Source of the DNA: Pratylenchus scribneri
Lineage: Eukaryota > Nematoda > Chromadorea > Rhabditida > Pratylenchidae
Direction: 5' to 3'
Length of the DNA stretch: 64,000 nucleotides
NCBI GenBank assembly: GCA_030063045.1
Contig: JAQSEB010000068.1
Location: 310,001 to 374,000, forward strand
The notes beneath the pieces are model-generated. The model was not told the DNA's origin and made no database searches. It worked only from the letters and a program-made list of their open reading frames with translations. The translations under genes and the position numbers were made by a program. This document shows positions 24,187 to 32,955 of the stretch, piece by piece (within the stretch, counting starts at the first letter, position 1; each line of letters starts with the position of its first letter).

Positions 24187-25197
24187 TCATCCAATCCTTG
24201 GCATGCCATTTGCCGGTGGAGGTGGTTGTGGTGGATTATTATTATTACTGAAAAAGGAAATACATATATATTTTACAAAAAATACCCGAAATTGACAAAT
24301 TCCGGAATTTAAGAGATATAGTTGCTAACTAATTTTTGAAATTTATGTTTCTTGATATCATAGGGATCGAGAATAGGCTAAATCGACTCGTTTCATATGT
24401 TAGCATTGTACCGTAAATTTTCTTTTAATATCCCAATTTCTAATAATTCCGCTCTTCGTCTTTGAGGACTGATATCTCCTTGAAAGAGAGTGAATTTTAT
24501 TCTATATTTTCTTAGTTCTCTAGAGCTATGCAAAATTAGCTATAATTTGTTCAAAAATATTCACAAATTTAAGATTTAGAACTAAAATTTTCCCAAACTT
24601 TGAGGAGTTAAAAAAATAATTCCCCGTGGTGTATTAAAAGGGTATTTACAGTATTTTGAAAAGCGGGGACTTTTTATTTCTTTAGACCTAAACCGGTTTA
24701 GATTTGCAAATTACTGCCTAAGCCATATTAACATTAAGAAATTTAAATTATTACATTGAAAAATGCTGAATCGAATGAGACTATTCGCGAAACTCAGGGC
24801 TGCTTAAAAGAAGATATGTTCAAAATAAGAGAATATTCCAAAATCTAGCTAATTCCAGAACTATAAGCCAATTTCCAAAATTAACATTTATCGAATTTAC
24901 CGGAGGCGAGCTCGTTGTAGCCAATTTGCCGCCACATGTTGAACGGCTGCCAATTGTGCTGCTCCGAGGCCATTTAATGGTGCAGATGAAGATGGTTGAA
25001 CTTCAAGGGCACTAAAAAGAAAAGTTTATATTTTTTTATATTTTTACTAACAATGATGGTGCTCGGAATAAACGATAGTTCCCGGATTTAGCGGATTTTA
25101 GAAATGCGGCTTCAATTGTTGATGAGGGCAAAAATAATAAATGAAAAGAAAAATTGAAGAATACAAATAATAGTAACAAATTTAAAATTTTTGACAT
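24187..25197 (-). CDS. F2 gene A: short secreted protein, 3 exons
   Basis: Exons (minus) 25197-25052, 25011-24901 and 24247-24187 keep frame (phase 2 introns) and give 105 residues. Signal peptide MSKILNLLLLFVFFNFSFHL shared with genes B, C and D; then a linker, an Ala/Gln-rich exon (LGAAQLAAVQHVAANWLQRA) and a Pro-rich end NNNNPPQPPPPANGMPRIG. It lacks the Gly-rich hydrophobic domains of B and C, but keeps the signal exon and the phase-2 exon rule, so it is a minimal member. Intron 2 (24248-24900) contains a MITE (about 24405-24655). It converges on F1-3. Function unknown. Confidence 0.7.
24405..24655. mobile_element. MITE with 'accgtaaat...attaaaagggtatttac' ends, in F2-A intron 2
   Basis: Inverted ends: taccgtaaattttcttttaa and ttaaaagggtatttacagta. 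The same family lies at 34856-35100 and in remnants near 1885 and 3900. Internal text such as tttctt-agttctctagagc is also shared. Confidence 0.6.
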
Positions 25198-25214
25198 TTT
25201 TATTCAAGCAAGCC

Positions 25215-25330
25215 AATGAAATATTAGAATATAAAAATGACTGAATTTCTTATTCTTGACAAAAATTTATATACGTGGATTATTTTTGATCATTTCTGAA
25301 TAAATTTTTTAAATTTATTTCTCATTTTTG
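25215..25330 (-). promoter_or_regulatory. F2 upstream block of gene A
   Basis: Contains caaaaatttatatacgtgga and gatcatttctgaataaattt, conserved ahead of all four F2 signal exons (36400-36560, 42310-42460, 44690-44850). Probably the core promoter region. Confidence 0.45.
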
Positions 25331-25599
25331 CCGTTCACTCAAAAAGATTTAAAAGCTAATAAGTAATAACCAAAATTAATTCAGACGAAATCAAATTGCC
25401 AATCGATTTTTAATTTTCTAATTTTAATGAAAAAATGGAAAATTAAAGAAAATTAAAAATGGATATATTATTAAAATCAAATTAATTCATTTTTATAATT
25501 ATTTTATTTTTATTTTATTCCGATTTTATTCTTCATTCTTTCATTCAAACATTTGCCATCATTCCTTTAAAAACAAATAATAAACTGCTAATCTGCGAG

Positions 25600-25880
25600 G
25601 ATGGATTTTGTTAGAGGCCAAAAAATATCTGGCCATGACATTTTTGGCAAACAAAAAGGCGAAAGGATGGTAACATTTTTGGCAAACAAAAAGGCTAAAG
25701 GATGGGATTTTGGAGCAGAAAATTGGATTGGAATATGGCATCCAATTTGGTTTAAAAAATTACTGATCCTACATTCGTTGAACAAAAGTGGAAGAGTAGT
25801 AAAAGGGAGAAAAAATCGAATGCAACACAAAACAGGCGGAATTAGTGCAAAAAAAAAACAAAAGACAAATGAAATTAGTG
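25600..25880. repeat. Small tandem duplication and 28-bp minisatellite remnant
   Basis: acatttttggcaaacaaaaa occurs twice 39 bp apart. One to two units of aaacaggcggaattagtgca follow at about 25830, ahead of the relic F1 promoter. ORFs crossing this stretch have no coding character. Confidence 0.5.
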
Positions 25881-26039
25881 CAGAATTAGATGAAATACAA
25901 AATATAAGGAATTGGAAGAAAATAAAACGGATGAAATTAATATAAAAATTGCCATTCGGTATCTACTCACTATAAAATTTTTAAATTTCATAATTTATTA
26001 AAATTCATTTACTTTTGCTTTTCATTTTTTCTTCTTTTT

Positions 26040-26085
26040 CCATTGAATGAATCACAGACATCATTTTTGGGCAATTAAAAATTTT
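26040..26085 (+). promoter_or_regulatory. F1 upstream element of the 26270 relic
   Basis: Core cattgaatgaatcacagaca, then tttttgggcaattaaaaatt: an intact element in front of a destroyed gene. Confidence 0.5.
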
Positions 26086-26269
26086 CCGCCGTAATTTTAT
26101 TGTATCATTCATTCATTTTCACTTTTTTTTTCATATATTTTTAACTTTGTTTTTCATTTTAATCGTTTTTTATTTTATTATTAAGAAAATCGTAATATCC
26201 CAATTTTATTAAGCCCTCAAAAACTTCTTTATATCTTACATAAATCTATTTGGAATTTTTGTCATCGAA

Positions 26270-26292
26270 ATGGAGTTTTTCGGTTGTACGAC
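26270..26292 (+). pseudogene. F1 relic: start codon region cut off by a minisatellite
   Basis: A full F1 upstream region (25960-26269) leads to ATGGAGTTTTTCGGTTG, an altered first exon, which runs straight into the 41-bp array. No signal peptide or later exon survives. Confidence 0.55.
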
Positions 26293-26618
26293 AATTGGGG
26301 ATCAGCAATTGGGGACGCGACATTTGGGGACGACAATTGGGGACGACCTTTGGGGATGCGACAATTGGGGACGACAATTGGGGACGACCTTTGGGGATGC
26401 GACAATTGGGGACGACAATTGGGGACGACCTTTGGGGATGCGACAATTGGGGACGACAATTGGGGACGACCTTTGGGGATGCGACAATTGGGGACGACAA
26501 TTGGGGACGACCTTTGGGGATGCGACAATTGGGGACGACAATTGGGGACGACCTTTGGGGATGCGACAATTGGGGACGACAATTGGGGACGACCTTTGGG
26601 GATGCGACAATTGGGGAT
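26284..26618. repeat. 41-bp minisatellite, open in all six frames
   Basis: The unit is acgacaattgggg + acgacctttgggg + atgcgacaattgggg (41 bp), repeated about eight times with almost no divergence. Because 41 is not a multiple of 3 and the unit has no stop in any phase, long ORFs exist in all six frames (for example NWGRQLGTTFGDATIGDD). The near-perfect units suggest recent expansion. Confidence 0.9.
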
Positions 26619-27340
26619 TATTTTTTTTATATGTAATGAAAAGATGTTTATTCGATATTGTCAAATATGAAATGAATAGCAATTGTTCATTAAATAAAGT
26701 GAAAAATATATTACTAGGGATGAGGATTCATTCCTATGAAAAATGTAATTCCAAATCCAGCTGTTTCTAACAAAATTATTTATAAATCGATTTAGAAACA
26801 AATTCTGAATAGAACCCAAGTTAATATACATATATTAATAAATAAATTGAAAAAAAAATTAATTTGTACTATTTTTGTAATTGTACTCTTTCGAGAAATA
26901 ATAATTATAAAAAAATTATTTAATAATTAATAAACACGGAAAATGCCAGTTGATTTAATTGGAAATAATTTTAAAAAAGGATGACACATTTTATTATATA
27001 AAAAAAAATAAATTATTATAGGATGATGATTATGTTAAATATGCGATCACAGTAAAATGGAGGGTCGGGGATCGATTTTTAATATTATAATTATACAATA
27101 AAGCTTTTAATTTTTAATTATTCAAGTTTATATGAGATTTGATTTGCTAAATTAATTAAAATAAATAGATGACCGTACTTTTTGGCCTTTCTTCTTTGTT
27201 TCTTCCTATTGTGTATTGTCCCTTATTATTTGACATTTGATATGACAAAAATTTTTCTCAATGCCATTTTCAACAATATTTTTCATTGTTTAAATGCCTT
27301 GCCCATGTCAAAAACACAAAACAAGTTGAATTAAGATAAA
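26619..27340. other. Intergenic, no gene seen
   Basis: AT-rich spacer ending in a single unit related to the 28-bp minisatellite (aacacaaaacaagttgaatt at about 27311) just before the F1-4 promoter region. Confidence 0.5.
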
Positions 27341-27446
27341 ATTACCATTCGGCATCAACTCACTATAAAATTTTCAATTTCATAATATTATTGAAATTCA
27401 AATTCATTTACTATTACTTTTCATAATCCTATTTTTCTTTTTTTTC

Positions 27447-27492
27447 CATCGAATGAATCACACATCGTTTTGTGGCAATTAAATTTTCCCAT
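27447..27492 (+). promoter_or_regulatory. F1 upstream element of F1-4
   Basis: Core ccatcgaatgaatcacacat, then gtggcaattaaattttccc, about 190 bp before the ATG. Confidence 0.5.
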
Positions 27493-27640
27493 GTAATTTT
27501 ACTGAATCATTCATTAATTTTTTTTACATTTTTCATTTTAATCGTTTATAATTAACCAAAAATTCGTAAATATCCCAATTTTATCAAGCGTTAAAAACTA
27601 TCATCTTCTATAAATTCTATTTGAGATTATCGACAACCAA

Positions 27641-28367
27641 ATGAAGCAATTTTCGATCTTTTTTGCCTTCATTCTGCTGATGGCCCTGGGCGTTGTCTTG
27701 AATGGTATGAAAATTTAAATTGGATTCACACAATGTTAGATCAGAATCGTAAATCCGGATTATGATTTAATAAATTAAAATTTTTCCGAAAATGAATTTA
27801 TTTTGCTATTTCTTTTTAAGAAGCATTGGAATGCAAGAACGAATACAAAGAGAATATTAACGGAGTAAAGAAAGAAGATAAAGAAGTTCAAGAAACTTGT
27901 GGACAATTCGTGACAAAATGCTTCAAATTCAAATGCGAGGCGGGTGCCAATACCAGTAAAAATAAAAAAAAATGTACAAATCTGTTTATATTTTATTCAG
28001 TGAAAGCCAAAGGATGCGGCAGTTGTGGTGATTTTTACTTTGAGTTGGCCAAACAAGGCAAATCCAAGTTCGAACTGGATGATCTTGGATGCAAATGCGA
28101 AGAGGGTAATATCATTCATCACGAATATCATTTGTAATTAAATTTTTAAGAAAGTGCCAAAAACCCAGAGAAACCTAAACCTAATCCGGACAATGCAAAA
28201 CCCAAGCAAAAGGCCAAAACTTCCGATTCCGAAAGTGACAATGGCTCATTCGGTTGTATGATTTCCATCATGGCGATTGGCATCGGAGGTTTACCATTTC
28301 AAAATACCTATTTAAATTTCAATTTTAAACAGTGTTCGCCTCCTTCATGCTTGTTATTCTTCATTGA
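27641..28367 (+). CDS. F1-4: secreted Cys-rich protein, apparent 1-nt frameshift in exon 4
   Basis: Exons 27641-27704, 27821-27943, 28001-28105, 28152-28288 and 28333-28367. Signal peptide MKQFSIFFAFILLMALGVV; first module TCGQFVTKCFKFKC; second module KGCGSCGDFYFELAKQG...DLGCKCE; a Lys/Pro/Ser linker; tail GCMISIMAIGIG + VFASFMLVILH. Exon 4 is 137 nt, one short of the frame needed. Reading from the acceptor is fine up to about 28198 (KPNPDNA), and from about 28198 back from the donor (KPKQKAKTSDSESDNGSFG) it is also fine, so one A appears to be missing in gcaaaccc. As written, translation would end near 28260, before the hydrophobic tail. This is either an assembly homopolymer error or a real truncation that would release the protein. 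Confidence 0.65.
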
Positions 28368-28495
28368 GCTGGAGGTCAAGAAGAAAGACGAAGGCAGCGA
28401 AATGAAAATGCCTATTGAATGTTGATTTTTTATTTTCGGGGGTTTTATTCAATTAATTTTTGTTCTGTCTCTTTTCTTTTTATACTTTTAATTTT

Positions 28496-28532
28496 GGGCG
28501 TAGATGAGAGGAGAATATGTTCCGCCCTCTCA
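28496..28532 (+). promoter_or_regulatory. 3'UTR hairpin of F1-4
   Basis: gggcgtagatgagaggagaa, then gttccgccctctc: both alternative stems are intact. Confidence 0.6.
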
Positions 28533-28624
28533 CTTAGAATTCAATTGTTGAAGGAACAGTGAATAAAATTTTAAAATATAATTGGATTTTTTATTTTCAT
28601 GTCTTGAATATTATTTTATTCGAT

Positions 28625-29109
28625 CAGGGCTGCCAAAGTACCTTATTTATATGGCATTTGCCATATTTTTGAAGATTTGCCTTATTTTTTGCCATATTTT
28701 TTTTTGCCTTATAAATGCCATATTTTTGGAAATTTCTTAAAATTGATGATTTTTAGTCAAATTTTTTCGCTGCGCGGCCATTTTTGGATCAAATTTTTCG
28801 CTGCGCGGCCATTTTTAACTTTTTTCTTTCTTACTTTAGGAATTGTTCAATTGTTTGCGAGAAAGTGCATTCAGAGATCTTAATTATTGAAATTTTTTAT
28901 TCTTACTTAGGCCTAAATAAGCTCTCGGATAATGTGAAATCCAATAAAAAAAAGGTATGGTTTTGATAAATAAACACATATTTACATATTTTAACGATAA
29001 AAAAATGATGCCATAAAAATGCCATATTTTTATATGTAAAATGCCATATTTTGCCATATTTTTTTTTTTGCTTTTGCCATATTTTTCACTTAGGGACTTG
29101 GCAGCCCTG
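28625..29109. mobile_element. hAT-type non-autonomous element with perfect 8-bp TSD
   Basis: Ends CAGGGCTGCCAA and TTGGCAGCCCTG. The flanking 8-mer tattcgat is identical at 28617-28624 and 29110-29117. The interior repeats gccatattttt many times and has two gctgcgcggccattttt motifs. It sits in the F1-4 downstream region and splits it from the intergenic block. Confidence 0.9.
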
Positions 29110-29174
29110 TATTCGATATCGATTTAAAAATGGTTTTTAAATTTTCTTAAGCTATAAGAAATCTGAATTGAAAC

Positions 29175-29830
29175 TTTTTCTGGGAACATTTTTCAGAATT
29201 AGGATTGTATGAAATTGAAAAAAAATTGTTTCGGGAAAATATTGAAAAGAAGATAAATAAATTAATTCTGTTTTCGCTTACCACAAAATGCCAATACCAT
29301 AACCTTGTATAAACATTTTTTGACATAAATCAGAAACTGGTTTTAGATCCTACAAACCCTATGCTAATTTATTGATCTCAACAAGACGCGTCGAATGATT
29401 GTCAGGTTCTAATCCAAAATTAAGGAGTTTAAAAATAAAAATTTGATACATGATTTAAACGGTTTAACTTGTCCATGTTCAATTTAAACTAAGAAAGTTA
29501 AATGTCAAAAGAAGCGTCTAGTAGATCTACAATTGGTATGGTTTAAGGGAATAAACCGGTTCTGATTTATTAGAAATCAAAATAGTTTATAGGAATTTTA
29601 TGGGATCATTTTGCGGAGTTATCCGTTTCCTTGAATTCTGAGAAAGAGTTAGAGTTATAATAAGAAACAATATGTTTGACATCCACCAATGTTTCCTAAA
29701 TAAAATTCTCATATTTGTATCTAATCTTCTCGCCAAATTGGACTTTTCAATTTTTTTAACACTTGGCAATCCCTTCTTTTTTTTAAAATTCGGGGCGGCA
29801 TAATTTTAATATTAAGAATGGGTTTTTTAA
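29175..29830. repeat. Intergenic block after F1-4, with an inserted MITE
   Basis: Block landmarks: cagaattaggattgtatgaa, then tgtatctaatcttctcgcc. Between them (about 29310-29585) lies a palindromic MITE whose ends are agaaactggttttagatcct and aaccggttctgatttattag, related to that at 52270-52565. Confidence 0.5.
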
Positions 29831-30039
29831 GAGCGGAAATAATAACTCTGCTCGAAATAGTTTTACCATTACCATAAGTCGAAATGATGTATTTTGATGT
29901 GGAAATTAGGAAGAATTATTGAAAAGTGGCATTCACTTTTTTGAAAATTACAGACTCTACATTCACTGCTGAACAAAGAGGAGCAGCAGAAAGAAAAACA
30001 AAAGGAGGAGAAATCGAATGATAAATAAAAGCCAAAAAA

Positions 30040-30405
30040 GTACTAATAAGAAAATAGGCGGAATTAATGAAAAAACACAAAACAGGCGAATTAGTGCAAA
30101 AACACAAAACAGGCGGAATTAGTGCAAAAACACAAAACAGACGGAATTAGTGCAAAAACACAAAACAGGCGGAATTAGTGCAAAAACACAAAACAGGCGG
30201 AATTAGTGCAAAAACACAAAACAGGCGGAATTAGTGTAAAAACACAAAACAGGCGGAATTAGTGCAAAAACACAAAACAGACTGAATTAGTGCAAAAACA
30301 CAAAACAGGCGGAATTAGTGCACAAATACAAAAAAGACGGAATTAGTGCGAAAATACAAAAAAGACGGAATTAGTGCAAAAACACAAAACTGGCGGAATT
30401 AAAAT
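30040..30405. repeat. 28-bp minisatellite upstream of F1-5 (about 13 units)
   Basis: Unit core aaacaggcggaattagtgca, spaced 27-29 bp. Variants (agacgga, ggcgaa) cluster at the ends, as expected of slippage arrays. It abuts the conserved F1-5 upstream region. The minus-strand ORFs over it are artefacts. Confidence 0.85.
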
Positions 30406-30479
30406 AAAATTGGCATCCATCATTAATATTATTAAAATTCAATTGCTCTTGTTTTTTATTTTCTTATTTTTCTCTTCTA

Positions 30480-30525
30480 TTGAATGAATCAGACATCATT
30501 TTTGGGCAATAAAAAATTTTCCGTC
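30480..30525 (+). promoter_or_regulatory. F1 upstream element of F1-5
   Basis: Core attgaatgaatcagacatca, then gggcaataaaaaattttcc, about 210 bp before the ATG. Confidence 0.5.
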
Positions 30526-30693
30526 GTAATTTTATTGAATCATTCATTCATTTTCACTTTTTTTTATTCATTTTCAATTTATATTTCATTTTAATCGTAT
30601 ATTATTAAAAAATTCGTAATATCCCAATTTTATTAAGCCCTCAAAAATTTCTATATAATTTTTCATATTCTATTTGAGATTATCGACATCCAA

Positions 30694-31323
30694 ATGAAGC
30701 AATTTTCGATCATTTTTGAATTCATTCTGCTGATGGCTATGGGCATGATCTTGAATGGTAATATAAACTAGAGAACTATAATTCTTACGACAAAATTTAA
30801 TTAAAGAAGCACAGAAGCAATGCGAGGCCGAATTTAAATCGGAAGTTTGGGGTGATAAAGATAAGATTGAAGATGGTAAAAAGACTTGCCGAATTGGAGT
30901 GAACAAATGCTTCAAATTCAAATGCGATCAACTGGTTACAAGCGTATTAAAAAGAGAATATGTGAAAATTTTTATACTAATTTTATTCAGTGAAATTCAA
31001 GGCATGCGACAGTTGCTCTGATATCTATTTTGAGATGGCTAAAGGAGTAAATGGAAAATCCAGATTCGAAATTGATCGGCTTGGATGCGAATGCAAGGGT
31101 AGATTTCATTCATTAAAATATTTGTGTAAGAATTTTTTAGAAAGTGATGCTAAAGATAAAGGCAAGAATAAAGACAAATATAATGGAAGTCCACAACGTG
31201 CATCACTTGGCCTTATGATTTCCATCTTGATGCTGAGCATTGGAGGTTTTAATAAATCATTTCAAACTTAAATTTTTTCAATTTAAAACAGTGTTCGCCT
31301 CTTTCATGCTTGTTCTTCATTGA
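30694..31323 (+). CDS. F1-5: secreted Cys-rich protein, frame break at exon 2/3 junction
   Basis: Exons 30694-30757, 30807-30934, 30991-31098, 31141-31245 and 31292-31323. Signal peptide MKQFSIIFEFILLMAMGMI; modules TCRIGVNKCFKFKC and ACDSCSDIYFEMAKG...RLGCECK; short linker; tail GLMISILMLSIG + VFASFMLVLH. Exon 2 ends in phase 0 (CTG then gtt), whereas the aligned exon of F1-3 has one base more. Joining to the usual acceptor (30991) gives CTG TGA, a stop. Using the AG at 31000-31001 instead would restore frame at ACDSC and lose only VKFK. So it is either a 1-nt deletion or a shifted acceptor. It faces F2 gene B across a satellite. Confidence 0.65.
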
Positions 31324-31452
31324 GGTGGAAGTCAGGAAGAAGAATGCAAAGAAATGAAAGTGAAAGTGCCTATTGAATGTTGATTTTTCATTTTCGGGGG
31401 GTTTTATTTACTTAATTTCTTTTCTGTCTTTTCTTTTTATTTTTCAAATTTT

Positions 31453-31489
31453 GGGTGTAGATGAGAGGAAAATATGTTCCGCCCTCTCT
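31453..31489 (+). promoter_or_regulatory. 3'UTR hairpin of F1-5 (with a G-U pair)
   Basis: Left side GGGTG instead of GGGCG, right side CGCCC. The change C to T keeps pairing through U-G, which supports selection on structure. Confidence 0.6.
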
Positions 31490-31787
31490 GTTAGAATAAA
31501 ATAAAATTGTTGAAGGAACTGACTGAGGAATAAAATTTTAAAATTATTGAATTTTTTCATTTGATAAATTTTGGTGAATATGGAGTTAAAAATTTTTGTT
31601 TATTTAATTTTTGCAGCCCTGAAAAATTTTAATAAACTTTTCCGGCAACATTCTTTTTAATAGGATTGAAATTTTAAATTGATTCTAACAATCCTTTAAG
31701 AGAGCTTAATGGAATGAACAGTGCAGATTAATTATAATTCTATGATCTCCGAATTTCGAGGAACATTTTTGGGGTGATAATATTTTA

Positions 31788-32101
31788 TAGAGTCCGGACC
31801 CTAGCCGGGCCCGGACCTTTCGAAGAAATTATTATTTTTTTATTCCGAAATTTATAATTTATTTATATTTATAATATTATCATTTAATTTTATCTTAATT
31901 GATCATTTTTTATACATGTATTTTATCATTTTTTTAATTGCTTTTTCATATCGATTTATAGCCTTTTTCAAAAATAGGAAACTCGGCCGGAAACCGGGTT
32001 TTTGGGTTTTTAAAAAACCCGTGTTCCTGGGCCCAGTCCGGAAAAATTTTGAATAAAAACCCGGGTATCCGGGCCCGGAAAATCTGAAAAACCGGACTCT
32101 A
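31788..32101. mobile_element. hAT-like MITE with TAGAGTCCGG ends and 8-bp TSD
   Basis: Ends TAGAGTCCGG and CCGGACTCTA. The flanking 8-mer atatttta is identical at 31780-31787 and 32102-32109. The interior is GC-rich (agccgggcccggac, gggcccagtccgg). The terminal pattern fits the hAT rule pyrimidine-A-purine-N-G. Confidence 0.8.
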
Positions 32102-32289
32102 ATATTTTATGCATAATTTTTTGAAAAATGGTCTGAATAAAGAAATGATTTTCAGCTGATTTTAAATAAAAATTGTATTCTCCAATAGTAATTACTAATT
32201 ACTATTTTCGCATTTACATCTTATCCAGGAATCAAATTAGAATTATTCATATTTTGATTATAGATTATTTCACCTTTAACTGACATAAG

Positions 32290-32885
32290 AAAAAATTGTT
32301 TTGGATTATAATGTGTTTCCCATTAACTAAGAAAATGTGTTTTCGATTAACTAAGTAAAATTAGTTTTTTTTCGATTAACTACGAAAAATGTGTTTTCGA
32401 GTAGAATGTGTTTTCGATTAAAAAATGTTTTTTTTTGATAAGAATATGTTTTCGATTAAAATGTGTTTTCGATTAACTAAGATAAATGTGTTTTTGATTA
32501 ACTAAGAAAAATGTGTTTTGGATTAACTAAGAATGTGTTTTCGATTAACTAAGATAAATGTGTTTTCGATTAACTAAGAATGTGTTTTCGATTAACTAAA
32601 AAAAATGTGTTTTCGAATAATTAAGAAAAATGTGTTATGGATTAATTAATTGTGTTTTCGATTAACTAAGAAAAATGTGTTTTCGATTTTCGATTAACTA
32701 AGAAAAATGTGTTTTCGATTAACTAAGATAAATGTATTTTCGATTAACTAAGATAAGTGTGTTTTCGATTAAATTAACTAATAAGTAAAATGTATTTTCG
32801 ATTAACTAAAATAAATGTATTTTCGATTAACTAAGTAAAATGTGTTTTCGATTAATTAACAAAATGTGTTTTCGATTAGAAAATT
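32290..32885. repeat. 25-bp satellite downstream of F2-B
   Basis: Monomer core gtgttttcgattaactaaga followed by aaaat, about 20 irregular units. The same monomer fills the intron of the SPRY gene at 60125-60555, about 27 kb away. It ends about 70 bp before the F2-B stop, so it may lie in or just beyond the 3'UTR. Confidence 0.9.
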
Positions 32886-32955
32886 ACTTTATAATTGTTT
32901 AAAAATTGAATAAACATTTTATAATGTTTATATAATATTAATGTCAATTTATTCA

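Noticed and set aside
26246..26770. Five long ORFs on both strands (106-166 residues)
   Set aside because: All are readings of the 41-bp minisatellite, which has no stop in any frame; no independent coding evidence.
32290..32885. CRISPR-like appearance of regularly spaced repeats
   Set aside because: Direct tandem satellite without unique spacers, in a eukaryotic genome.
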